A DNA stretch of 41,980 nucleotides from Planctomycetota bacterium (GTDB lineage Bacteria > Planctomycetota > UBA11346): contig JANQLF010000280.1 of assembly GCA_028280785.1 (NCBI GenBank), positions 1-41,980 of the forward strand, read 5' to 3'. Under the pieces are notes generated by a model. It was not told where the DNA came from, did no database searches, and saw only the letters and a list, made by a program, of their open reading frames with translations. Positions 7,967 to 16,883 of the stretch are shown here, piece after piece (within the stretch, counting starts at the first letter, position 1; every line of letters begins with the position of its first letter). The translations under genes and the position numbers were made by a program.

Positions 7967-10831
7967 ATGTTTTCTAAGTTACTATTATCACTAAGTTTAG
8001 TAATTTCAGTTCTATCCATGGCCATTGCTGCTGAATCTGGCGTTCGTCAGCTTTACTCCTTCGAAAGTGAAGCAGAGGTAAAGGATATACTCAAGGATTC
8101 AGAGAATGTAGATATCATTCCTGTCCTCGATGCTGGGGTAACCAAGGGTAAACTCTGTGCCCGTATTGTGCTTAAGGGCGGTAAGGGCTGGTCCTATTTT
8201 ACGCTTGGAAAAGAGGCGATAAAGAACTGGTCGAAGTACGATTACTTTGCCATGGATGTCTACACCAATGAGACCGAGCGTCATCAGCTGCACTTCGAAT
8301 TGTGGGATAAATTGACTAAGGGTTACCACACGCGCTGTGGTTTAGATGTTGCTAAAACGCATCAAGGCAAACAGACCATAATTATTAAAATTAATCGTGC
8401 CAAACGTAATGGCAAAGAAGGTCGTGATTGGTCAGAAGCAGAGCCGCAAGATAAAATTCAAATGGATGCAATGACCAAGGTCAAAATATTTTATAAGCAA
8501 AGTCCGCGCGATATTACGCTGTGGGTTGACAACATGCGTTTGCTAACTGAGGAGGCAGCATTTCCTAAGTTTGAAATAAATGCACCGAAAGGTAGTTTAG
8601 CTTTTGATTTTAACTTAAAGGGTGCCAGTGGCAAAGGGCTCACGCAGGTTTCTGCCGCTGATAAATATAGCGTAAGAAAAGATTACGGATTTCTTGGTGA
8701 TGCAAAATTACATGCGCGTGGTGGTAAGGGTTGGCCTGACCCATTAAGCGGCAGTTATGTCAAAGCTGATAACAATGCCTCAATGAAATTTAAGGCAAAA
8801 GTTCCAAACGGTACTTATAATGTACTTGTTTTGGGTGGTCGTGTTTACGATACCAGTATTAAAGATTACCGTTACTTATTAAAAATAAACGATAAGAGCA
8901 TTATTGATGAAACATTAACTAAAGATCAATTTAATAGTGAAGATCATTTGTATCGCTTTATGCGCACACAGTTTTCTATCAAAGAACATGCAATGTGGTA
9001 TAACTACATTGACCGCATGTATGCAAATTATACTGAGACGGTTGAAGTAACGGATGGCACTTTAACTCTTGATGCACATAATGTGTTTTTAAGCGCATTG
9101 GTCGTAGTTCCTGCTGCAAATAAAGCAGAATTCGATGCCTTGACCAAAAAGGTACAGGCAGATCGCATCACTTTCTTTGAAAAATCTTATTATACACCGA
9201 AACGTGATTACTCAGTGCCAGAGTCTGGTGATAGTACGGTTTTTATTCCTAAATTAGCGGAAAGACCAATGCCGTGGACGCGTGCTAAAGATCCGGCTAA
9301 AAAAGCCAAGCTCGATCTTGCATCGGCCAAAGGTCAATTCGTGTGCATGCGGGTAGCGATTACACCGCATAAGGATTTAGGCCAAACACGTATTAGCCCA
9401 AGTGACTTAAAAGGACCCGGGACGATTGCTGCAAAAGACATGAAATGGTTTTTCTCAAATTATCGTTCAACTGGTGAATATATCGGTGAAGCGGCCTTAA
9501 TTCCTGCGCCAGGATTGAATTTAGAAAAAGGTATTACCACGACTGCTTATATAACTGTGCGTGTTCCTATTGATGCCAAAGCGGGTAATTATACCGGTGC
9601 GGTAAAAATTGATTATGAAAAAGCACCGTCAGTCAGTGTTCCGGTATCCTTAGAGATCTATCCATTCGTATTAGAGCAGGTATTACCGGTTTCTTATGGT
9701 ATGTATTATGCTCCGGGTTGGTTTGATGATAAGACGCTAAAAGAGCAATTTGACTGGATGCGTGAGATTGGATTCACAGCGGTTTCTGTCGGTGCACCGC
9801 GGGTGACCGGTGTAAATATCAAGAATAAGAAAGTATCTCTGCGATTTAATAAGAAATTATATGACATGGTTAAAGATGCCGGACTGGGCGCCCATCCAGA
9901 GCAAAAAATCATGGCTACCTCTTTGGGTGTTGGCCGTTCCATTGCACGTCATTTACCGGGAAGCAAAGGTGCCATTGTTGACCAACAACCAGGAATCGAG
10001 TTAAAACAACCAGCGTTCAAAGAATTGTGGTTCGATGCGATGAAACAATATAAGGACTTTATCGATAATTCAGGACTGCCCATTGCAGTAGAGGTTATTG
10101 ATGAGCCACGCGAAGTGCCAAATCCATGGAACCGCAATTTAGCTGACACCATTACGTATGCTAAAATGTTAAAAGAAGTTGGCATGACACGATTTATTAC
10201 TCCGATGACCGATGGTAGTGGTGGATTGGATTACCGTCCACTCGTTGATAATACAGATATTATTTCAATTCATGCCTGGAAGGCTTCAGCAAAAATACTC
10301 ACCAAAGCGCAAGAGGATAAAGTAAAGATTTGGTTCTATAATACCGGCAAAGATCGCTATTCATGGGGCTTTTATAACTGGCGCATGGATTCCAAAGGTC
10401 GTTGGGAATGGCATTTTAGATGGAGAACTGGAAATCACTTTGGTGAATATCCAGGTGGTGAGTGGCATAATCCATTTACTAAAACGGACGCCTTGTCGAC
10501 ACCTGCGCCAGCGAAATATCCAGGTGCCCATGTATTTAAATCACAGTACTTTGATATAGCAGATGGCATTACCGACTATGCGTATTTGTATACCTTAGAG
10601 CAGCAGATTGCTAAAGCGAAAGACAATGCATCTAAAGCTAAAGCCGTTTCTGAAGCAGAGAAATTCTTGGAAGCTCTGCGTTCCGCCATGCCAATATTTC
10701 CAAAGGTCAAAGGCTTAGAAGGTGCATCCAGTGGCGCACTCTTAGGTCAAGGTCTTGAAGGCGAGGCGAAAAAGAACACCGATATCTGGCGTGCTAAACT
10801 GGTTGAACATATATTGGCTGTCAGTAAATAA
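7967..10831 (+). CDS. secreted glycosidase-like protein with carbohydrate-binding N-terminus and GH123/DUF4091-like barrel
   Basis: 954 residues with a signal peptide (residues ~1-21, ending AIAAES). Residues ~25-200 form a jelly-roll domain of the carbohydrate-binding type (YSFESEAEV, DNMRLL). Residues ~200-385 include a second sandwich (DFNLKGASGKGL, APNGTYNVLVLGG-like). Residues ~430-560 end IPYDAKAGNYTG-like, as in the 3175 product. The C-terminal part is a probable TIM barrel: YAPGWFDDKTLKEQFDWMREIGF, then VEVIDEPRE, whose acidic residues are good catalytic candidates, then IADGITDYAYLYTLE, typical of DUF4091-like ends. The gene lies under a TGGTATATACCA operator, like the esterase and transporter genes, so it probably belongs to the same substrate-induced set. 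Substrate unknown. Confidence 0.65.
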   Translation: MFSKLLLSLSLVISVLSMAIAAESGVRQLYSFESEAEVKDILKDSENVDIIPVLDAGVTKGKLCARIVLKGGKGWSYFTLGKEAIKNWSKYDYFAMDVYTNETERHQLHFELWDKLTKGYHTRCGLDVAKTHQGKQTIIIKINRAKRNGKEGRDWSEAEPQDKIQMDAMTKVKIFYKQSPRDITLWVDNMRLLTEEAAFPKFEINAPKGSLAFDFNLKGASGKGLTQVSAADKYSVRKDYGFLGDAKLHARGGKGWPDPLSGSYVKADNNASMKFKAKVPNGTYNVLVLGGRVYDTSIKDYRYLLKINDKSIIDETLTKDQFNSEDHLYRFMRTQFSIKEHAMWYNYIDRMYANYTETVEVTDGTLTLDAHNVFLSALVVVPAANKAEFDALTKKVQADRITFFEKSYYTPKRDYSVPESGDSTVFIPKLAERPMPWTRAKDPAKKAKLDLASAKGQFVCMRVAITPHKDLGQTRISPSDLKGPGTIAAKDMKWFFSNYRSTGEYIGEAALIPAPGLNLEKGITTTAYITVRVPIDAKAGNYTGAVKIDYEKAPSVSVPVSLEIYPFVLEQVLPVSYGMYYAPGWFDDKTLKEQFDWMREIGFTAVSVGAPRVTGVNIKNKKVSLRFNKKLYDMVKDAGLGAHPEQKIMATSLGVGRSIARHLPGSKGAIVDQQPGIELKQPAFKELWFDAMKQYKDFIDNSGLPIAVEVIDEPREVPNPWNRNLADTITYAKMLKEVGMTRFITPMTDGSGGLDYRPLVDNTDIISIHAWKASAKILTKAQEDKVKIWFYNTGKDRYSWGFYNWRMDSKGRWEWHFRWRTGNHFGEYPGGEWHNPFTKTDALSTPAPAKYPGAHVFKSQYFDIADGITDYAYLYTLEQQIAKAKDNASKAKAVSEAEKFLEALRSAMPIFPKVKGLEGASSGALLGQGLEGEAKKNTDIWRAKLVEHILAVSK

Positions 10832-10839
10832 TCTGATGT

Positions 10840-11604
10840 ATGCTCGAACAATTATTTGCTGACGACAGTCGAACAGTAGTGACGGGGCACCGGGGTTACT
10901 CCGGTGCGTTTCCTGAAAACACTATTTTAGCCTTTGAAGAAGCTATTCGCATTGGCTGTCATCTCATTGAATTTGATCTACGTGGGACTAGTGATGATGT
11001 CCCAATGGTCATGCATGATGAAACCGTAGATCGAACAACCGATGGATCTGGTGCAATCAATGATCTGAGCTTTGCTGACATAAAACAATTAAATGCATCT
11101 TATTGGCAGGGTTCACATAACGAAGGTCAGCGGCTTGGAAAGCCAACACATGAAGCAATGCAGATCCCAAGCTTCGATGAAATGTTACAGGAAGTGAAAG
11201 GTCGTGTCTGCCTAAATATTCAAGTTTATGATGTCAGAGAGTCTGTGCTTAAAGAAATTTGTCGGCTCTATAAAGCATATGATTTGTATAAAGAAGCTTA
11301 TTTATCTATGAGTACTTATGCCGATGCAGATCTAGTTAGGTCGTTTGATAAGAATATCGAGCTCTGCGTTTTAGAACGACAATGGAAGATGGATAAACAG
11401 GCGCTTGATGAATTAAAAAAATATGGCTGTACGTATATTCAGCCAACCCGTGCAGATGCCTCCGAAGAGCTCTGCGCTTATGCATCTGAATTAGGCCTGA
11501 AGGCAAGCATGTTTTATTCAAATAGCAAAGAGGATAGTCAGACTTACCTCGCAATGGGTATGCCTGGTTTGCTCAGCGATTTTCCCAATTTGATATTGAA
11601 TTAG
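10840..11604 (+). CDS. glycerophosphodiester phosphodiesterase (GDPD family)
   Basis: 254 residues, the usual length for cytoplasmic UgpQ-like enzymes; no signal peptide. Conserved blocks are GHRGYSGAFPENTILAFEEA (HRG..PENT), IEFDLRGTSDD (the acidic metal site; family usually ExDVxxTxD), and MVMHDETVDRTTDGSG (second catalytic His). The TIM-barrel end is present. The family hydrolyses glycerophosphodiesters to sn-glycerol-3-phosphate and an alcohol. It starts 8 bases after the 7967 gene without a visible Shine-Dalgarno, so translation may be coupled; it would share the TGGTATATACCA-controlled promoter. It meets the tldE gene tail to tail, 3 bases apart. Confidence 0.88.
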   Translation: MLEQLFADDSRTVVTGHRGYSGAFPENTILAFEEAIRIGCHLIEFDLRGTSDDVPMVMHDETVDRTTDGSGAINDLSFADIKQLNASYWQGSHNEGQRLGKPTHEAMQIPSFDEMLQEVKGRVCLNIQVYDVRESVLKEICRLYKAYDLYKEAYLSMSTYADADLVRSFDKNIELCVLERQWKMDKQALDELKKYGCTYIQPTRADASEELCAYASELGLKASMFYSNSKEDSQTYLAMGMPGLLSDFPNLILN

Positions 11605-11607
11605 TTT

Positions 11608-12930
11608 TTACAGCGTGAATCGAAAATCGTCTATCAAAGCCCCTGGTAATAGAGTGCTCCCGGTAGAGCGACTGTTATAGGTATTCGAATCAATAATCAT
11701 CTCACGCTCTTCAGTGAGATCGATTAAATTTTCACCAAGCATGCGATAAACAGTTTCGTCAAAACGCATAACCTCGAGTGGCGCGACAATTTCGCCATTC
11801 TCAACCCAAAACGTAGCGAAGCGTGTCATGCCAGTCATGCGACAGACATTGCGATCTGAATAATTTAAATACCACAGATTGTCAATCCAAATACCAGTGT
11901 CGAGTTTTTGTAATATTTCTTCGCGTTTTAAGCTGCCACCTGCCATTTCTAGTGAAACAGGAGCTTCGCTATCGTATGCTCCATTGCAGGGCGTTTCGTA
12001 TTCCAGACTGGAGCGCGGTGAGACTAAGCAATTTTTGTATAATCCATTTTCAATGAGAGGAATACAATCTGGGCGTTGAAAACCTTGGCTTTGAAAAGAT
12101 GGTGCAACGCCATTTTCGGCATTTTCATAGATACTTACTAATTTATTGAGTTGTGCATTTGACTCTACCATTTGTAGCAATGGTGTTTGCTTGCTCTTAT
12201 GGGCACGCATCCCAAATCCGCCCCAGCCAAGCATGCCAGTAATGTTTTTCAAAGCGGCGGGAGTTAAATAGACTCTTTGTGGCCCAGGTTTTACTTTAAT
12301 GGATTCACGGGAAAGTGGCTCAATCCGAGATGCGGCAGTTTCAACTTGTTGGTTAAATTCATCATCCGACCAAGTGCAGCCCGCATACGCTGTTTTTACT
12401 GCACGATCAAGCTGGTGATAAAAGCTCCAGTCAATATGAAAGGATCGATTTTCGTACCAATCACGTTGACCGTGGGAACTAGCAAAACCAGCAAATACTG
12501 GTCCGGAAGCTAGGATGCCTACTAGATCCCTGCCTTTCCCTGCATCGAGCACTGACTGTACGAGTTGTTCTGACTGCGGTAATTCTTTTCCTCGTACGAC
12601 GCTATTGCTTTTATCTGATTCATTGATCAACAGATAGGGGTCTTCGGGAACAACGGCAGTTTGTTCACGCAAGGTGTTGATTAATTTATCGATAGCAGCT
12701 TTGTCCGTATCAGGATCTGCACCGAGCGTGGTCGATCCAGCGGCGTGTTTATTGCCGTTGATTAAATCAATGCCGAGATGGGCTTGTCGAACGCTGCCCG
12801 CTTGACGAATGGATGACTTATTAAAGCGAACAAAGTCACTCTCTTCAGCTTTAAAATTTGCGGTGTAGGCCTCTGCGCCTTGTAAACTATTTTCAATGTG
12901 AGTAACGCAGGATTCAAATAGCTGTTTCAT
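11608..12930 (-). CDS. tldE: TldE/PmbA-family metalloprotease-subunit homologue
   Basis: 440 residues, the length of PmbA/TldE. It lacks the HExxxH motif present in its partner, as expected for the TldE half of the TldD-TldE heterodimer. The C-terminal region has the typical RFATFWVENGEIVAPLEVMRF block. In other bacteria TldD/TldE degrades unfolded peptides and matures RiPPs such as microcin B17. The start overlaps the tldD stop by four bases (ATGA), so the pair is translationally coupled. It is last in the minus-strand operon that begins with the esterase at 18823. No precursor peptide gene was found nearby. Confidence 0.85.
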   Translation of the reverse strand: MKQLFESCVTHIENSLQGAEAYTANFKAEESDFVRFNKSSIRQAGSVRQAHLGIDLINGNKHAAGSTTLGADPDTDKAAIDKLINTLREQTAVVPEDPYLLINESDKSNSVVRGKELPQSEQLVQSVLDAGKGRDLVGILASGPVFAGFASSHGQRDWYENRSFHIDWSFYHQLDRAVKTAYAGCTWSDDEFNQQVETAASRIEPLSRESIKVKPGPQRVYLTPAALKNITGMLGWGGFGMRAHKSKQTPLLQMVESNAQLNKLVSIYENAENGVAPSFQSQGFQRPDCIPLIENGLYKNCLVSPRSSLEYETPCNGAYDSEAPVSLEMAGGSLKREEILQKLDTGIWIDNLWYLNYSDRNVCRMTGMTRFATFWVENGEIVAPLEVMRFDETVYRMLGENLIDLTEEREMIIDSNTYNSRSTGSTLLPGALIDDFRFTL

Positions 12931-14354
12931 GCTTCACCTCCAAAAACTTCTACATTGGAAAAGAGTGCATGTGGTGTTGCATGCCCAACACGAACGAGTT
13001 GATTGGGTTCACCTTTGCCGCAATTGGGTGTTCCTAATATGCGGACATCATTGCCAACGCCTTTGAGGCTTCGCCAAAACGAAGAAGAAATGCCTCGATA
13101 ATTTGGTCTGCGCACGACACCTTTTAATTCGCCATTTTCAATAAGTTGCGCACGTTCACAGCCAAACTGAAATTTATTGCGTGAATCATCAATCGACCAA
13201 GAGCAGTTCGATTCCATGTAAACACCTTTTTCGACCTGAGCGACGAGTTCATCAAATGAATTATCACCAGATTCGAGGTTTAAGTTTGCCATACGGTCAA
13301 TGGGTGGACGCTTCCAGCTGCAGGCACGTGCATTTGCCACGCCGGGAAGGTCAGCGCGTGCTTGCGATAGACTGCTGCCAAGCGGACGCAGAAGAATGCC
13401 ATTTTTAATTAAAAATTCTTTTTGTGCTGGCGTTCCGTTGTCATCAAATGCGTAGCTCGCAACTTCATTAGTCATACTTGGATTAAAGCTAATATTTAAT
13501 AATTCAGATCCATATTGGAATTCACCAAACATGTCCATGGTAACAAAACTTGTTCCGGCGTAATTGCGCTCATCACCAAGAATGCGATCAAGCTCTAGCG
13601 GATGGCCAATTGATTCGTGAATCTGTAAGACCATTTGGTCCGGAGCGAGTAGTAAATCCATTTCACCTTCGGGACATTGGGGGGCGAATAATAATTCAAC
13701 GGCTTCAGCGGATATTCGTTCTGGCGCTTCATTAAAACCTTCCTGATCGAGAATTTCTAAACCACCTTGTCGTGCTAATCGTCCGCCGCCAAAACTTCGT
13801 GTTTCTGTACTCGCTCTTTTATTGGATGTAGCTCGGATTTCGGGGACTAATATTGAATAATTCTGTTCTATTTCACCGCCATCCCAGAGCAGCATGCTTT
13901 TGACATTAGTGTTGTAGAGCCATGCCATTCGCTCGACAATGTGTTCTGCTTGCGTTCGTTCACAGGCATCACGCAGTACATTGACTTTATCCTCGAGTGA
14001 AACCGATGACCAAGGTTTTTCACAAGGCCCTAGGTATTGGCCACTTTGTTGTGGTGCCTGGGCGTCTTCTTTCTTTAGCAATCCATGTTGCGCATCGAGT
14101 TGTGCCCATTTTTTTGCTTTTTGTGCTGCATCTTGTAAACCTGAAAGCCCGAGGTCAGAGGTGGAAGCGTAACCAACGCCACCGTCTACACTGACCGTCA
14201 CCATGACGCCGGCATCTAAGGAGCTGTCTAGTGGTTGTACAACATCGTCGCGCACACAAATAAAGTTGCGATCTTCTTCCATATAGCGAACGGTGGCCCA
14301 ATCGCAGGCTGGGAGCGTTTCTGTGAATCTTTGTCGGATGCCGTCTACATTCAT
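12927..14354 (-). CDS. tldD: TldD-family zinc metalloprotease subunit
   Basis: 475 residues, typical for TldD. The zinc motif HESIGH is at residues ~246-251, followed by PLELDRILGDERNYAGTSFV, a family signature. The C-terminus has PNCGKGEPNQLVRVGHATP, matching the conserved TldD end. It pairs with the downstream tldE through a four-base overlap. The 121-bp gap to the upstream aldolase gene may hold its own promoter, so it need not be strictly co-transcribed. An AAAGG lies a few bases upstream of ATG. Role: cytoplasmic proteolysis or peptide maturation; the specific substrate is unknown. Confidence 0.88.
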   Translation of the reverse strand: MNVDGIRQRFTETLPACDWATVRYMEEDRNFICVRDDVVQPLDSSLDAGVMVTVSVDGGVGYASTSDLGLSGLQDAAQKAKKWAQLDAQHGLLKKEDAQAPQQSGQYLGPCEKPWSSVSLEDKVNVLRDACERTQAEHIVERMAWLYNTNVKSMLLWDGGEIEQNYSILVPEIRATSNKRASTETRSFGGGRLARQGGLEILDQEGFNEAPERISAEAVELLFAPQCPEGEMDLLLAPDQMVLQIHESIGHPLELDRILGDERNYAGTSFVTMDMFGEFQYGSELLNISFNPSMTNEVASYAFDDNGTPAQKEFLIKNGILLRPLGSSLSQARADLPGVANARACSWKRPPIDRMANLNLESGDNSFDELVAQVEKGVYMESNCSWSIDDSRNKFQFGCERAQLIENGELKGVVRRPNYRGISSSFWRSLKGVGNDVRILGTPNCGKGEPNQLVRVGHATPHALFSNVEVFGGEA

Positions 14355-14475
14355 AGTTAAACCTTTATTTAATAATGCTTATTACATAACGGTTTTGTAT
14401 ACTTCATTATTAGGAGCAACACCGTATGAGACTTATCTCGGTCTAGTGTATTTGAAAATGTCTTAATAGCGGGAT

Positions 14476-15561
14476 TTAGGATGATGCTGTCATCTTATTT
14501 GTATAGTGACGTATATTATCAAGGAGTGCTTCGCGGTCTTGATCCAATGATGCAAAAGAGCACACCAAACGCACAAAACATTGGTCATCGGCTAGTGTTA
14601 GATGTGGTGGTAATGCCTGTTGGTCCCAATTGTAAAATTTAGCACCGGCAGCTCTTAATTGTTCGGCAAGCGCTTTTGGCATGACCACAAATAATTGATT
14701 GGCTTCGGCTGACCAGGCGATCTCGATATCATCTATTTGATTCAGCTCAGTTGTGAGCAGAGCTGCTTGTTCGTTGGCATGCCGAGCGAGCTCAAGCCAA
14801 TGATCGTCGCGCAGCCAGCCGACAAACTGGGCACCAAACATACGCCCCTTGGAAACTAGTTGCCCTGATCGTTTACGGTGATGAATGAAATCAGTAGATA
14901 GTTTTTTATCGAAGAAGATGACTGCTTCTGCGCAGAGTGCACCGCACTTGCTTGCACCAAAGGAAAGTACGTCTACTCCAGCCTTCCAAGTTAATTCAGC
15001 AGCAGTACAGCCCTGTGAAACGAGGGCATTCGTGAAGCGCGCACCATCCATATGTAACTTGAGGTTAAAACGTTTACACACCTTGCTGATCGCTTGAATT
15101 TCTTCAATGGAATATGCCAAGCCAATTTCATTTGATTGGGTAATGCTGACAGCGGCTACTTCTGAATTATGCGGACAATCATCTTCGATAGATTCCATGT
15201 GTTCTTCGATGTGACGCGCAGATAATTTTCCATCTTGATGTATAATGGGTACGACACGGGCTCCACCGGTCAGAAATTCAGGCGCAGTGGATTCGTCTGT
15301 GGCCAAGTGTGCAGTGCCATTGCAGATAATAGATTGCCACGGACGGACTAAGCAGGCGAGTGACAGGCAATTAGCAACCGTTCCGGTCGTTACAAAAAAT
15401 GCCTCTAAGTCATCTTTTTCGAAAACACGCCGTATTTCATCGACAGCTTGCTTGGACCATTCATCGTCACCGTAGCCTGCGGCGTAGCCATTATTTGCTT
15501 CAAGGAGCGTGTCCATGACTTGTTGCGAAGCACCGGATAAATTATCACTGCCGAAATTCAT
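14476..15561 (-). CDS. ltaE: low-specificity L-threonine aldolase-like PLP enzyme
   Basis: 361 residues, fold-type I PLP enzyme. The N-terminus FGSDNLSGA and NNGYAAGYGDDEWS match the threonine aldolase family. TTGTVANCLSL binds cofactor phosphate. HMDGARFTNAL holds the PLP-ring Asp and Arg. The Schiff-base lysine is in SFGASKCGA (about Lys205). The family cleaves L-threonine or L-allo-threonine to glycine and acetaldehyde. It sits 17 bp downstream of the SGNH-like gene in the same direction, so it is probably part of the esterase operon. The link between an aldolase and a carbohydrate-esterase operon is not obvious. Confidence 0.87.
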   Translation of the reverse strand: MNFGSDNLSGASQQVMDTLLEANNGYAAGYGDDEWSKQAVDEIRRVFEKDDLEAFFVTTGTVANCLSLACLVRPWQSIICNGTAHLATDESTAPEFLTGGARVVPIIHQDGKLSARHIEEHMESIEDDCPHNSEVAAVSITQSNEIGLAYSIEEIQAISKVCKRFNLKLHMDGARFTNALVSQGCTAAELTWKAGVDVLSFGASKCGALCAEAVIFFDKKLSTDFIHHRKRSGQLVSKGRMFGAQFVGWLRDDHWLELARHANEQAALLTTELNQIDDIEIAWSAEANQLFVVMPKALAEQLRAAGAKFYNWDQQALPPHLTLADDQCFVRLVCSFASLDQDREALLDNIRHYTNKMTASS

Positions 15562-15578
15562 GGTGTATCCTTGGGTGT

Positions 15579-16883
15579 TTATTCAGTATAGGCGTCGAAA
15601 TTAATAGCTTTGGCAATGGCTTTGATAATTAATTGATAACCCTGTGTCTCGAATTCATTAATGTATGTTGATTTTGCACCAGCAAATTTTGCATTCTCGG
15701 CACCATTTGCATTAATCCATTCGATACACAGTCGATGGATGTCTAAAACAGGAAGGCCAAGGTCATCAGCGACTTCTTTCGTTTGTCCGGCCCATTTCTC
15801 ACAAAGCTTGTAATGTTCGCCACCAATTTTTACTAAATTAGCAGCATCATCTTCTCGATGGACGAGCGGTGTGCAGATAAAGAATTGGGACTGTGGATGG
15901 TCGGATCGCAGTCGTTCGATTTTTTCTTTAAACATGCTCTTAAATGTTCCATCATCTAATGATCCAATCTGGTTTTTCTTGCCAAGAATGGTGGCACCTG
16001 GATAGATAAAAAGAACAGTCGGTTTATTAATTTTAATTTTCTCTCTGTTGATGATCTTTGTGCTAAAAATATCATGCGATAAGTAAATACTGAGCGCTCG
16101 AGGAGCGAGAAACTTCATGTCCTTATAGTGCTCTTTGAGTTTAACGCTAAAATTCTTCATGAGATTTGGATTACAGGGACCAAGGAAAACAACTATATCA
16201 CCTTCGCGTAGATCACGGGTTAATGCAGTGGCGCTTAACGAGAGCGCTTGACCGAGCATTGCGGTGATAATGGATTCGCCGTTGTCATTAAGCTTATAAC
16301 CATCCTTGGTGGTGATGCCTTTCATGCGTTTGGATTCACCGCTGCTATTTTTCTGTTCAAAGCCTTTGTATAAATCACTGCATGAAATACCTGCTGCTTT
16401 TGCACTTGCTAATAGAGTCTGTGATGCAGTTGATAACACGTGATTAGCCTCGTCACTTTTACCTGCAAGTATTTGATGTGGGGTGCAGAGGTGAACTTTT
16501 TTCCCATTCATTTGCAATGTTTGAATAATATTTTGAACGGATTTCTTGAATGAATCTTCGTTGAATTCTAAACCAACTTTTTTCTTGGCATCCCAAAATT
16601 CACTAGTGCCGAGAGCAAGGATAAAGCGATCGGCTTTGCTTTTGAGTAGTTCTTTTTCTATGTTCTCAGCAAGACTGGTGAAGGTGACTGATTTACTGGC
16701 TTTGACCTTCCATGAGACCTTGCGCGCACTAAGGATATCTTTGAACTGCGATTTCATGTCTTTAAAGGCGCCGCTATAGACGCTGTCGCAGTAGATAAAT
16801 ACTGACTCTTTTTCTTGGAGTGGTTCTGCAGCGTATAAATAGAATACGAAGAAAGATATGATTATGCTTATGAGATACTTCAT
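15579..16883 (-). CDS. secreted protein with two tandem degenerate SGNH/GDSL-like domains
   Basis: 434 residues with a signal peptide (residues ~1-18, ending LYAAEP). The sequence reads as two SGNH-like halves. Half one (~25-220) has IYCDSVYSG where block I is expected, ALGTSEFWD where block III is expected, and DGYKLNDNGESI where the D-x-x-H block is expected, so the catalytic His is replaced by Lys. Half two (~225-430) has VFLGPCNPNLM, IYPGATILGKK and ETQGYQLIIKAI, again without a clear Ser-Asp-His set. The start overlaps the esterase stop by four bases, indicating coupling. It may be a non-catalytic glycan binder or a diverged esterase. Family assignment is inference from pattern. Confidence 0.5.
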   Translation of the reverse strand: MKYLISIIISFFVFYLYAAEPLQEKESVFIYCDSVYSGAFKDMKSQFKDILSARKVSWKVKASKSVTFTSLAENIEKELLKSKADRFILALGTSEFWDAKKKVGLEFNEDSFKKSVQNIIQTLQMNGKKVHLCTPHQILAGKSDEANHVLSTASQTLLASAKAAGISCSDLYKGFEQKNSSGESKRMKGITTKDGYKLNDNGESIITAMLGQALSLSATALTRDLREGDIVVFLGPCNPNLMKNFSVKLKEHYKDMKFLAPRALSIYLSHDIFSTKIINREKIKINKPTVLFIYPGATILGKKNQIGSLDDGTFKSMFKEKIERLRSDHPQSQFFICTPLVHREDDAANLVKIGGEHYKLCEKWAGQTKEVADDLGLPVLDIHRLCIEWINANGAENAKFAGAKSTYINEFETQGYQLIIKAIAKAINFDAYTE

